In this document: positions 44,676 to 54,497 of the stretch, one piece after another
Position numbering within the stretch: the first letter of the stretch is position 1
Layout: each line of letters begins with the position of its first letter
Assembly (NCBI GenBank): GCA_963739985.1
Contig: CAVUCE010000007.1
Location: 62,001 to 126,000 of the forward strand
Source: CAVUCE01 sp963739985
Lineage (GTDB): Bacteria; Bacteroidota; Ignavibacteria; Ignavibacteriales; Ignavibacteriaceae
DNA length: 64,000 bases
Direction of reading: 5' to 3'
The notes under the pieces: generated by a model
Database searches by the model: none
Told to the model about the DNA's origin: nothing
What the model saw: only the letters and a program-made list of their open reading frames with translations
Translations under genes and position numbers: made by a program

Positions 44676-46992
44676 ATGATGAGTTCTTTAACAAATCAGT
44701 CTAAATATGCATTGTTAAGTTTAATTTTAACTCTCTTTTTACTGCTAAACACAAACTTAATTGCACAAGCGGATTCATACTATTCCGGCTTAGATGTAAA
44801 TTCTTCTACATTCATTACAGACTTACAAGCAAAGATAAGAAGCAATTATACCAAAATTTCGTACGATAATTTTGATGAAACCAATGTCGCAAATTATGCC
44901 TCGTACGATAATGGAGACGGAACCAAATCGGTTTTTTGTGTCTACTCTGCTTATGAATATAAATATATCGGCACATTCACATGGGGAACAATGAGTCGTG
45001 AACATACATATTGTCATAGTTGGATGCCGACGTACAGTTCTCAAGCAGGGGGGGAATATTCCGATCAGCATCATTTATTTCCGACAAATCAGAATGGAGC
45101 AAACGGGCCGAGAAGTAATCATCCTTTAGGTAAAGTAGTTAATGTTACGTCTTCTTTTGGCGAAGCAAAACTTGGAACTAATTCAAGCGGAGAGACGGTT
45201 TATGAGCCGCGCGACCAGCATAAAGGCGATGCGGCAAGAGCTCTTTTTTATATGGTGTTAAGGTATAACGGGGTTAATGGAAATATGTGGGATTTTAATT
45301 GGCTTAATACAGTTCGACTACCTTCCTTAAGTGAAGGTAGCGAAGATGTTAATACACTTATTCAATGGTGTAAACAAGATCCGCCTGATAAATGGGAAAT
45401 TGAAAGAAATGATTATATCCAGTCTATTCAAGGAAATCGTAATCCGTTTATAGATCATCCTGAATACATAAATTACATTAATTTGAATGATGTCTCTAAG
45501 CTAAATCCGGTTTATGCAGATGAACCAACAAATACAGTTACAAACTTTATGGCAACTGATGAAGGCAGTTCAGTAAAACTTGATTGGTCCTTACCGGCTT
45601 TGGGCGCACAATCTCCTTCCGGGTATTTGTTAATGGGTTTTACTAAAGATAATTATTATTTGCCAATAGACGGATTAACTTATTCTGATGATAGTAATTT
45701 TGCAGATGGCGAAATTATCGAAAATATAACCGATCCGAACCAAACAAGCTTTACAATTTCTGGAACAGATTCTGGCAGGGCATATTATTTTACTTTGTAC
45801 CCATATAACGGTTCTTCATCGCAAATAAATTACAAAATTGATCATCGGCAAAGCACCGGCACATTCGGAAGTATAATAACAATTCCTTCACCCACTGCAT
45901 GGATAAATGAATTGCATTATTCCGATGAAAGTGTTGATGAAAATGAGTTTGTTGAGATAATAATTAAAAATTCAGCATCATATAATTTATCTGATTTTCA
46001 ATTAGAACTATATAACGGAAACGGCGGCTCGGTCTATAAAACTAAGACAGTGGATGTGTTTACAAACGGAAATAGTTACTCTTCCGGTGAAGATACTTAT
46101 AATATTTTTTACTATAATTTTACCCCTGAAGGCGGAATACAAAACGGGGATCCGGATGGTTTGACTTTAAGTTATAAAGGAGATGTTTTTCAGTTTTTAA
46201 GTTACGGCGGAGTTTTTACCGCAACAGGAGGAAATGCGATAGGTTCTCAAAGTACTGATATTGGCCTAACTGAAACTTCTTCAACCTCTGCAACTGCTTC
46301 GCTGGGTTTATCCGGTTCGGGAACAACTTATAATGCTTTTACATGGACTACCTACAATACTTCAACTCCGGGTTATGAAAATGATTCACAAGCTTTACCG
46401 GTTGAGTTAATTTTGTTTGAGGGCTCCGTAACAAATAAAGAAGTATATTTGAAATGGAGTACTTCGACAGAAATAAATAATTACGGATTTTATATTGAAA
46501 GGGCGGCATTGAAAAACTCGACTTCAACAAGCTCAGTCAACGAAAATTTGGAAAATATTGGATTTGTAAAAGGAAGCGGAAACAGTAACAGTGTTAAAAA
46601 TTATTTCTTTTCAGATAACAGTGTATCCTCCGGAAAGTATTCATACCGTTTAAAACAGATTGATAATGACGGTACATATGAATATTCTAAAGTTGTGGAA
46701 GTGAATTTTGGAACTCCGGCTGAATATAATTTAGCTCAGAATTATCCAAATCCTTTTAATCCTTCAACAACAATTAACTTCTCTTTGCCTGAAGCTTCTC
46801 ATGTAAGATTGGCAGTATATAATGCACTCGGACAAGAAGTTTCTACTCTTATTAACGGGTTCATGGAAGCCGGAATTCATAAAGTTAATTTTAATGCAAT
46901 CAGGAATAAATAACTTAACAAGCGGATTATATCTTTATAAAATTAAAGCGGGTAATTTTGTAGCAATAAAGAAAATGATTTTAATAAAGTGA
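44676..46992 (+). CDS. secreted endonuclease I family protein with lamin-tail-like and T9SS domains (frame-disrupted)
   Basis: Signal peptide (LLSLILTLFLLLNTNLIAQ) then an endonuclease I/NucM catalytic domain (about 30-270): TMSREHTYCHSWMP and DQHHLFPTNQNGANGPRSN with the beta-beta-alpha-metal His. An FN3-like region (about 285-400), a lamin-tail-like domain (about 408-540: AWINELHYSDESVDENEFVEI), then the phylum-specific beta domain and the sorting domain. The zero frame stops at 46913 inside the sorting domain. The rest (NLTSGLYLYKIKAGNF...KKMILIK) continues in the +1 frame to 46992. Dropping one A near 46908 restores a gap-free match to the upstream paralogue. Degrades extracellular nucleic acid, probably for nutrients. 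Confidence 0.88.
46557..46894 (+). repeat. 338-bp exact direct repeat, copy 2
   Basis: Second copy of the 44059-44396 repeat, 2498 bp downstream, in the same orientation and the same reading phase relative to the sorting domain. The frame break of this gene lies about 15 bp beyond its right edge. Confidence 0.9.
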
Positions 46993-47377
46993 AAAAGTGT
47001 AAATAATATTTTTATCAATTTATGTAGGGCGGATGTATTTATTATTAGCTGATATTTTTAATAAATGCTTTCCGCTTTTCTTTTATTTTGACCCATTCAA
47101 TTCTTATTATTTTTAAAATTTTTTTGTTTAAACTTGCATAAGAGCATCTAATCTCTTACTTTCCAATTAGTTACAGTAAGAAACGCTTTAGCGCTTATCG
47201 TAATTGATTTTTATATCTCATCCAAATAGGCTTAAAACTTTAACAAAAAATATTTTTTATTCTTCAAAAGATCATAAAAAGATCATCAGTTTTTAATAAA
47301 ACATAATAATAACACAATAATAAATTCTCAGTTTCTTCGAGGGAAATATTGATTCAACTGAGATGAGAGGAGATACT
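46993..47377 (+). other. intergenic region, 385 bp
   Basis: AT-rich, no gene seen. CTCAGTT/AACTGAG (about 47328-47362) can form a small hairpin in the leader just before the strong ribosome binding site GAGAGGAG of the decayed T9SS gene. Confidence 0.45.
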
Positions 47378-48684
47378 ATGCTTAAAATTGCAGTATTTTG
47401 TGCCTTTGTCTTTTTAGTAAATTCAAATTTATTTTCGCAGCAAATATTTTATCAAGATTTCAGCAGCAGTACTAATGTTGCAGATTACTTATAATGAGAT
47501 CCCCAACTAACAACCAGTTCAGATTAATTAAGGCAAATTCCGGATACTTCGGTTGATATTGTAAATGGTCAGCTACAAATTTCCAAAACAACAGGCTCTT
47601 CTGCTTATGCTGAAAGAAATGCTGATTTATCCACAATTCCTGATATAATGAAATTTAAGTTTGATATTTCAGTAACCGGGGGTTCTGCTGCAACCAGTGC
47701 AATGGTTTTATATATAGGAAGAGATGTTAATAACGGTACGGGAACAACACCGGCATCAAATTATTATGCAAGACTGGCTATTAATACAACTAATACTTCA
47801 GGGGAATTCCAGGTTAGAGACTATGACAATAGAACTGACGGCAATAATTACTCCGGAACGCAAACTGTTACTTGGGTATTAAATAATTCCGGCAGTACGA
47901 TGAACTACGCTGCGCCAAACTCAACAACTCAAAACTTAGCAAACGATAAAGCTGATGTTTGGGTCGGAACTAATTTAGAATTCGATGATATTTCTGTTAA
48001 CGAACCTACCCAAACCTTAGCAAGATTTAAATTTCTTGCAGATAGCTGGGCAAATAACACTACATTTACATTAGATAATATTTCAATCAGTAGTGTACAA
48101 AACTTACCGGTTGAGTTAAATTCTTTTAGCGCAAATGTGGAAAATAAAGATGTAGAATTAAAATGGACGACTGCTACTGAGAAAAATAATTATGGATTTG
48201 AGGTTCAACGAACAATTCAAAATTCTCAATTAAAAATTAATAATTGGCGAAAAGATAGGATTTGTAAAAGGAAGCGGAAACAGCAATAAGCTTAAAAAAT
48301 TATTCATATTGTCGATGAAAAATTTATGCCGGCAAATATTCTTATCGCTTAAAACAGATTGATAATGACGGTGCGTTTCAATATTCAAAAGTTGTTGAAG
48401 TTAATTTTGAATGCTCCAACTGAATATTACATTTAGCTCAAAATTATCCCAATCCTTTTAATCCAACTACCAAAATAGAATTCTCAATTCCAAAATCATC
48501 AAGAGTAAGAATAAGCGTTTATAATTCATTAGGAGAAAAAGTAGAAACACTTATCAATTCAAATCTTTCCGCCGGAGAACATTCAATAACATTTAAAGGC
48601 AATAACTTAGCGAGTGGAATATATATCTATAAATTAATAAACGATAATATTGTACGGGTTAGAAAAATGATGCTTTTGAAATAA
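47378..48684 (+). pseudogene. decayed T9SS cargo gene (multiple frameshifts)
   Basis: Starts with a good ribosome binding site and signal peptide (MLKIAVFCAFVFLVNSNLFSQQ), then breaks at 47488-47494. Readable pieces in several frames are: PTNNQF, then DTSVDIVNGQLQIS to 48240 (the longest intact segment contains FKFDISVTGGSAATSAMVLYI and PVELNSFSANVENKDVELKW), then GFVKGSGNSN, KQIDNDG, LAQNYPNPFNPTTKIEF and VRKMMLLK at the end. At least seven insertions and deletions of both signs are needed to join them. Architecture: lectin-like domain, beta domain, sorting domain. The density of breaks points to a true pseudogene rather than isolated sequence errors, although a low-quality assembly patch cannot be ruled out. 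Confidence 0.8.
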
Positions 48685-48689
48685 TTTAT

Positions 48690-48818
48690 TAACTCATGTT
48701 ACGCAAGTATATGTTTTGGTCATATTGAACGAAGTGAAATATCTCATAAATTTGTAAAAATCGAAACCTTGAGATTCTTCATTTCATTCAGAATGACCGT
48801 TTTGCGTAACATGAGTTA
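48690..48818. mobile_element. MITE-like element with 17-bp terminal inverted repeats
   Basis: TAACTCATGTTACGCAA at 48690-48706 is repeated inverted at 48802-48818 without mismatch. Sub-terminal arms also pair (GGTCATatTGAACGAAgTGAA against TTCATTTCATTCAGAATGACC). 129 bp, no coding capacity, inserted 5 bp after the end of the decayed T9SS gene. The inner arms resemble short palindromic repeats common in Bacteroidota intergenic DNA. No clear target-site duplication. Confidence 0.7.
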
Positions 48819-48820
48819 TT

Positions 48821-48860
48821 AATTCCCGGTTTCAAAGTAAATTATTTTGAAATCGGGATT
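48821..48860. repeat. hairpin, possible terminator
   Basis: CCCGGTTTCAAA pairs with TTTGAAATCGGG around a 9-base loop (one G-T pair), with AAT/ATT extending the stem. No T-run. It may be the displaced 3' hairpin of the T9SS pseudogene, separated from it by the MITE insertion. Confidence 0.5.
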
Positions 48861-49398
48861 ATATATTTACACATCAAAACTAAATTCAAGTAAATCAAAG
48901 AGTTTGAATTCTTCGATCAAGTTATCTATATTTACACTCTTAAAATTGGCGGAAATATTATAATCTCGCCGATGAGATATAATTTATAATGCTATTCATT
49001 CTTACAACTATTTTCACTTCATAGATTAATGACCAATACAGAGTTATGTTTTGGCTCAATCGAGTTAAAATCAATTTATAGAGCTATGTAATTTTATAAT
49101 GATATTCTGTACAAAATCAATTGTATAATAATTCAACAGTTTAGTTAAGATTGATGTTCATAAATCACAATGATTAAAATAGTTTGTAAGATTTTTCAGA
49201 AAAATTGATTTTTTATTATATATATGACAATGGAAAATATATAAACCGGAAGCATTCAAATTTGATTCGGTAAGTGATTTAATCAAATTGTTATAATGTT
49301 CATATAAACAAATGCGAACTATTTTAGGGAAACCTAATTGACCATTCGGCTTAAGTTCAAATTATTTATATTTATTATTCATTTAATTTAGTAATGCA
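48861..49398 (+). other. intergenic region, about 540 bp
   Basis: Very AT-rich. I see no gene, RNA or repeat here on either strand. Confidence 0.4.
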
Positions 49399-49557
49399 AT
49401 GATGTTTGTAAACTATAAAAAAGATAAGAAAGCCCGTCGACTGGGCAGCGATGTCTTTTGGGAAAAGAAGAAAAAAGAGAAAGTAATCTATACAATCCTA
49501 GGGGTCCTTGCTTTTGGATTGTTAAACTTAATTCTTTACTATCTGACTAAAGTATAA
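49399..49557 (+). CDS. small single-helix membrane protein
   Basis: 52 residues starting MMFVNYKKDKKARRLG: a highly basic N-terminus, a Lys-rich segment (FWEKKKKEKV) and one hydrophobic helix (IYTILGVLAFGLLNLILYYL). The topology (positive-inside then helix) and the absence of stops make it a plausible small membrane protein, but no ribosome binding site is evident and no homologue is known to me. It is the only coding candidate between the MITE and miaB. Confidence 0.45.
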   Translation: MMFVNYKKDKKARRLGSDVFWEKKKKEKVIYTILGVLAFGLLNLILYYLTKV

Positions 49558-49634
49558 AAATATACACAATCCTTTAAATAATTTATAACTCGATATACAA
49601 CATTCTGCGAGTTAGATGCATTCTTATATCTGCA

Positions 49635-49665
49635 TTGAACCAAAGCCTTTTAAAACTTATATTTG
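49635..49665 (+). promoter_or_regulatory. Bacteroidota-type promoter for miaB
   Basis: TTG at 49635-49637, a 20-bp spacer, and TATATTTG at 49658-49665. This matches the TTG...TAnnTTTG architecture. It lies 20 bp before the miaB start, giving a very short leader. Confidence 0.6.
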
Positions 49666-49685
49666 CCACAAAAAAATGAAGGCTC

Positions 49686-51035
49686 ATGAAAAAGAATAAT
49701 GTATATATAGAAACGTATGGCTGCCAGATGAATATTGCCGATACTGAGTTGGTATTGGGAATTCTAAAAAATAATGGCTACGATGTTACAAAAGATATTA
49801 AAAATGCGGATGTTGTTCTACTAAATACTTGCAGTATAAGGGATAACGCAGAGCAGCGAATTTACGGCCGATTGGGTAATTTCAAGAATCTAAAAAACAG
49901 TAAGCCGGAGTTAGTTGTAGGTATTTTGGGCTGCATGGCAGAAAGATTAAGAAAAGATTTAATTGAAGAAAAGAAAATTGTCGATCTTGTTGTAGGTCCG
50001 GATGAATATAGAAGATTACCTGAATTTATAGATGTAGCTTTTGGCGGTGAAAAAGGAATCGGAGTTAAACTTTCGCGAACTGAAACTTACGATGATATTT
50101 TACCCTACAGAGAAGATGGCCTTCAAGCATGGATTTCTGTGATGCGAGGTTGTGACAAATTCTGCACATTTTGTGTTGTCCCTTTTACTCGCGGAAGAGA
50201 AAGAAGTCGTGCTCTTAGTTCTATCATAGATGAAATTAAACAATTATCAGTTAGAGGTTTTAGAGAAGTAACTCTTCTTGGTCAGAATGTAAATTCTTAC
50301 CGTGATAGTGAAAATGATTTCGCCGATCTTTTAGCTGCTTGTGCAGAAGTTGATAGAAATATTAGAATTAGATTTACAACTTCTCATCCTCAGGATTTAT
50401 CTGATAAACTTCTTTACACCATTGCCGAGCATCCAAATATTTGTAATTACATTCACCTTCCTGTTCAGTCCGGCTCAAATAGAGTTTTGGGATTGATGAA
50501 TAGAACATATACTGTTGAGCATTATTTAGAACTTATTGAAAGAGCGAAAAAAGTAATTCCCGGCGTTAGTTTTTCTACCGATATTATATCAGGATTTCCT
50601 ACAGAAAGTTACGAAGATCATGTAATGACCTTGGAAGTAATGCGAAAAGTTAGATACGACGGCGCTTACATGTTTAAGTATTCGCCTCGTGAAGGAACAA
50701 AAGCATACAAAATGGAAGATAGTATTACTGAAGAAGTAAAGACAAAGAGACTTCAGGAAATTATTGCACTTCAGCAGCAAATTTCTTACGATGTCAATCA
50801 GCAAATGGTTGGAACCGAAGAGATAATTTTAGTTGAAGGTTTTAGTCGTAAATCGGAACAATTTTATTCAGGTAGAACGGATACAAATAAGGTTGTAATT
50901 ATTCCGTTTGATGAAAAAATTAAAGAAGGCGATTACGTCAAAGTAAAAATAAACAAAGCAAGCTCAGCTACTTTGTTTGCCGATGTAATCGGATTGGTTG
51001 ATCCGTCTAAAGAAATTTTAGCTTTAACCGCATAG
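49686..51035 (+). CDS. miaB: tRNA-2-methylthio-N6-isopentenyladenosine synthase
   Basis: 449 residues. MTTase N-terminal domain with three cluster Cys (ETYGCQMN, LNTCSIRDNAEQR, GILGCMAER). Radical SAM domain with CDKFCTFC, then a TRAM domain (GTEEIILVEGFSRKSEQFYSGRTDTNKVVI). Adds the 2-methylthio group to i6A37 of tRNAs. NTCSIRDNAEQR separates it from RimO and MtaB. A second methylthiotransferase, rimO, is at 61588. Confidence 0.97.
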   Translation: MKKNNVYIETYGCQMNIADTELVLGILKNNGYDVTKDIKNADVVLLNTCSIRDNAEQRIYGRLGNFKNLKNSKPELVVGILGCMAERLRKDLIEEKKIVDLVVGPDEYRRLPEFIDVAFGGEKGIGVKLSRTETYDDILPYREDGLQAWISVMRGCDKFCTFCVVPFTRGRERSRALSSIIDEIKQLSVRGFREVTLLGQNVNSYRDSENDFADLLAACAEVDRNIRIRFTTSHPQDLSDKLLYTIAEHPNICNYIHLPVQSGSNRVLGLMNRTYTVEHYLELIERAKKVIPGVSFSTDIISGFPTESYEDHVMTLEVMRKVRYDGAYMFKYSPREGTKAYKMEDSITEEVKTKRLQEIIALQQQISYDVNQQMVGTEEIILVEGFSRKSEQFYSGRTDTNKVVIIPFDEKIKEGDYVKVKINKASSATLFADVIGLVDPSKEILALTA

Positions 51036-51092
51036 ATTTATTCTAAAATAGAATTAATTATTCTATTAATTTCAGCAGTGAACGGGGTTAGT

Positions 51093-51842
51093 ATGAAAAA
51101 AAGAAACTATTTGGTAAACCTGCTAGTATTATTGCTGCTGATAAGTGGAGTTACATATTCGCAAGATTTAGACATTGTTCCTTATTTAAAACAAATTGAA
51201 GCGGGAAACAAGCAATCTGTAATAGATAAACTTCCTGAACTTAAAAAAGCTCATCATAAAGATCCCTCGCTAATGTTTTTAGAAGGTGTTGTTACCGAAA
51301 ACGCACAAGATGCTGTGGCTATCTACAAAACAATATACACCGAATACCCTAATAGTAAATACGCCGATGCCGCGTTGTACAGAATATATACTTATTATTA
51401 TTCTTTAGGTTTGTATTCAACTTCAAAGGATTATTTAACTAAGTTAAAACATAATTATCCGGACTCTCCTTATTTAAGCATTGCCGAAAAAAATATTCCG
51501 GATAAAGATGAAGACACAACTGAACAAGTTGATGATATGGTTAAGGAAAAAGTTGAAACACAGCCAAAGACAGAAGAGACGGCGGCGACAATTCCAAAAG
51601 ATTACAAATATACAATTCAAGCCGGAGCCTTTAGTAATCTTTCCAATGCCGAATCGTTAAAAAAGAATTTTGAAGATTCAGGTTATACTTCAGAAATTGA
51701 TAATAAGGTAGTAGGCGGTACAACTTTTCATGTTGTTTATGTTGGCAAGTTTGCCGATGATGAATCCGCACAGAGCTTTTTACAAGTGCTGAACTCTCAA
51801 TACAAATTGCAAGGCCGAATTGTTTCATTAAACGGCAAATAA
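51093..51842 (+). CDS. SPOR domain-containing exported protein with TPR-like region
   Basis: 249 residues from the ATG at 51093 (GGGG about 5 bases upstream), beginning with a signal peptide (NYLVNLLVLLLLISGVTYSQ). Residues about 30-130 resemble tetratricopeptide/YbgF-type repeats (AVAIYKTIYTEYPNSKYADAALYRIYTYYYSLG). The C-terminal 70 residues are a SPOR domain (YTIQAGAFSNLSNAESLKKNFEDSGY) that binds denuded septal peptidoglycan. Probable role in cell division or envelope maintenance. Confidence 0.88.
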   Translation: MKKRNYLVNLLVLLLLISGVTYSQDLDIVPYLKQIEAGNKQSVIDKLPELKKAHHKDPSLMFLEGVVTENAQDAVAIYKTIYTEYPNSKYADAALYRIYTYYYSLGLYSTSKDYLTKLKHNYPDSPYLSIAEKNIPDKDEDTTEQVDDMVKEKVETQPKTEETAATIPKDYKYTIQAGAFSNLSNAESLKKNFEDSGYTSEIDNKVVGGTTFHVVYVGKFADDESAQSFLQVLNSQYKLQGRIVSLNGK

Positions 51843-51843
51843 T

Positions 51844-52615
51844 TTGGATATTACATTTTTAGGAACCGGATCAGGAAAAGCATCTCTAAAAAGAAATCAT
51901 TCTTCTTTTATAATCTCATCTTCAAATTATAACTTATTGATTGATTCAGGAGATGGAATTTCGCGTGCGTTTCTTCAGAATAAAATTCCTTTTGATTTTA
52001 TAGATGGAATATTGTTAACTCATTTACATCCCGATCATTTCTCCGGTTTCGCGGCTTTAATTGTTCAAATGAAAATGATAGATAGAACGAAAAATTTGGA
52101 TGTTTTTGTGAGCGAATCTTTATTAAATGTTGTAAAAGACTATCTGACAAAATCCTATATCTTCGAAGAAAAATTAGATTTCAGAACTAAATTACAAATC
52201 GTTTAAGAATAATGAAGAAACGAAAATTATTGATAATTCCCACTTTCTAGCTAAGCAAAATTCGCATCTGAAGAAATATGAGCAGTTTGATAAAGAGAAA
52301 AAATTAAGTTTTTCTTCAAGCAGTTTCTTATTTAATATTGAGGAGAAAGTACTTTTCTATACTGGGGATATTGGCAGCAAGAATGATTTATATTTGTTCG
52401 AAAATGAAAGAATTGATACAATGATTAGCGAAATTACTCATGTTGAAATTCCTGAAATATTAGAAGTTGCCCAAAGAATTAAAATAAATAATTTAATTCT
52501 TACACATATCTCGGATGAAGACGAACCGGGTTTAGAAAAATTGAAATATTTGTTAAAACAACAAAATAAATTAGTCGTGCAAATAGCATTTGATTCTATG
52601 AAAGTATCTTTATAA
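51844..52615 (+). CDS. MBL-fold metallo-hydrolase, RNase Z-like (frame-disrupted)
   Basis: Starts at TTG 51844 with ITFLGTGSGKASLKRNHSSF; metal motif LTHLHPDHFSG is intact. The zero frame stops at 52206. From about 52183 the +1 frame carries on (NNEETKIIDNSHFLAKQNSHLKKYE, VLFYTGDIGSKNDLYLF, ISEITHVEIP, NLILTHISDEDEPG) to 52615. Joined length is about 256 residues, normal for this beta-lactamase-fold group. Removing one A from AAA near 52190 restores the frame. Substrate unknown; resembles RNase Z/phosphodiesterase-type MBL proteins. Confidence 0.82.
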
Positions 52616-52756
52616 CATTTCTATTAAACTTCCTTCTTTATTAAACTTAAAAAATATGATATATTTAATAGTTAATTAAGTTTGCAAAAACTAGATTGAC
52701 TCATTCAGATTTTAAATTTGATTTTTAGTATTTATTAGAATAAAAATTGTTTAAGA

Positions 52757-53866
52757 ATGACAATAGACCAGTTTAAAAAAGAATATAATATAATAGGTAA
52801 ATCCAAAGAAATAAGAGATTTGGTGGATATTACAATGCAAGTTGCCAAATCAGATATTTCAGTTTTGATATACGGAGAAAGCGGAGTTGGAAAAGAGATT
52901 TTTGCAAGGGCGATTCATTCATATAGCAATCGTTCTGAGAAAACATTAGTTAGTGTAAATTGCGGCGCAATTCCGGAAGGAATTTTAGAGAGCGAATTGT
53001 TCGGACACACAAAAGGTTCTTTCACCGGTGCAACGGATAGTAGAAAAGGCTATTTTGAAATTGCCGACGGCGGAACATTATTCCTTGATGAGATTGCAGA
53101 GATGCCTTTAACAACTCAAGTTAAACTTCTTCGTGCTATTGAATCTAAGGAGTTTATGCGAATCGGTGCCGAAACAGTGACTAAGGTTGATGTAAGATTT
53201 TTGGCTGCGACAAATAAGGATTTACAAGTTGAAGTAGATGCTAATCATTTTAGGGAAGATCTATATTTTCGTCTTAAAGCCGTTACTTTAAGCATTCCGC
53301 CTTTAAGAAAAAGAAAAGGCGATATTGAAGAATTAGCTCATTATTTTATAAATAATTATTCTGCAAACAATAAAATAACAGTTCCAACAATAACTAATGA
53401 AGCATTTGAGATTCTAAAGAATTATTCATGGCCCGGGAATATTCGTGAATTAAAAAATACAATAGAGACTGCTATCGCACTTAATAGAAACGGAATATTA
53501 GATGCTTCTACTTTTATTCCTTTACTAAAAGAATGGCGAAGAGAAGAGGAACCTGAAAACAGAAATTTACCAATCTTCCTCAAAAAATCTCCGGAAGAAG
53601 CTGACAGAGAACTACTTTACAGAGCTTTGTTTGAGCTAAAACGTGATATAATGGAACTAAAAGATATAGTTTTAGAAAGGCAAAATGAGGTGTTTACTCA
53701 TGAAGATGCAAAAGATGTTGAAGAAGTTTTGCCATTGGAAGAAGTAGAGAAAGAAGCAATTAGAAATGCTTTGGAACAAACCAGAGGCAATAAAAGAATT
53801 GCAGCTCAGATGCTAAAAATTAGCGAGCGAACTCTTTATAGAAAAATAAAAGATTATGATTTATAA
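52757..53866 (+). CDS. sigma-54-dependent transcriptional regulator lacking a receiver domain
   Basis: 369 residues. The AAA+ domain begins almost at the N-terminus: GESGVGKEIFARAIH, GSFTGATDSRKGYFE, GGTLFLDEIAEMP, REDLYFRLKAV and GNIRELKNT. The C-terminus is a Fis helix-turn-helix (NKRIAAQMLKISERTLYRKIKDYDL). No sensor or receiver domain is present, as in PspF-like activators, so activity may be controlled by a partner protein or be constitutive. Between them is a linker with helices (residues about 270-320). It overlaps the lptE reading frame by 11 bp. Confidence 0.93.
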   Translation: MTIDQFKKEYNIIGKSKEIRDLVDITMQVAKSDISVLIYGESGVGKEIFARAIHSYSNRSEKTLVSVNCGAIPEGILESELFGHTKGSFTGATDSRKGYFEIADGGTLFLDEIAEMPLTTQVKLLRAIESKEFMRIGAETVTKVDVRFLAATNKDLQVEVDANHFREDLYFRLKAVTLSIPPLRKRKGDIEELAHYFINNYSANNKITVPTITNEAFEILKNYSWPGNIRELKNTIETAIALNRNGILDASTFIPLLKEWRREEEPENRNLPIFLKKSPEEADRELLYRALFELKRDIMELKDIVLERQNEVFTHEDAKDVEEVLPLEEVEKEAIRNALEQTRGNKRIAAQMLKISERTLYRKIKDYDL

Positions 53867-54461
53867 TTTGAATTCACGGCACTCCAATATACAGTATAAT
53901 AATGTTGAAAAACGCATAAGTAAGAGCCTTATTTTTAAGAGTTTGTCCTGGAAAACATCCCCCTTAATTATTCTCTTGTTTATCATTCCAGCGCTAGTTA
54001 ATTTTACAGGGTGTTGTGCATATTCTTTTACTGGAGCTGCGGTTCCTCCGCATATCAAAACTATTGCGATTCCAATAGCTGAAGATCGCAGCGGTTCGGG
54101 AGAACCCGGACTAAGAGAAATGTTGACTGACAAACTAACTCAGAAATTTATTGATGATAATACATTACAAGTAGCGGATAAGTCGAATGCTAATGCGGTA
54201 CTTGAATGTACTATAACATCACTTACTGACGCGCCCGCAGTAGTTGCTGCCGGTGAAAACGTTACATCAAGAAGGATAACTTTATCGGTTCAGGTTGTTT
54301 ATAGAGATTTAGTAAAAAGAAAAACCATTTTTGATAAAGGTTTTTCTAACTACGGAGATTACCCCGTATCGGGTAATATTAATGAACGCAGGAATGCTAT
54401 CGAGACAGCCGTTGATAAAATTACCGAAGATATACTTCTCGATACAGTTTCCGGCTGGTAA
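53856..54461 (+). CDS. lptE: LptE family LPS-assembly lipoprotein
   Basis: 201 residues from ATG 53856. A hydrophobic stretch ends in a lipobox-like site (LVNFTGC, C53), then YSFTGAAVPPHIKTIAIPIAEDRSGSGEPGLREMLTDKLTQKFID and NIRRITLSVQVVY-type strands of LptE. LptE plugs the LptD barrel in the outer membrane. The 50 residues before the lipobox are long; a TTG at 53943 (SWKTSPLIILLFIIPALVNF) would give a standard lipoprotein signal peptide and remove the overlap with the regulator. Which start is used is uncertain. Confidence 0.85.
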   Translation: MIYNLNSRHSNIQYNNVEKRISKSLIFKSLSWKTSPLIILLFIIPALVNFTGCCAYSFTGAAVPPHIKTIAIPIAEDRSGSGEPGLREMLTDKLTQKFIDDNTLQVADKSNANAVLECTITSLTDAPAVVAAGENVTSRRITLSVQVVYRDLVKRKTIFDKGFSNYGDYPVSGNINERRNAIETAVDKITEDILLDTVSGW

Positions 54462-54497
54462 CAAAAATAACTTAATTAAAAGGATCATATTACAGAA

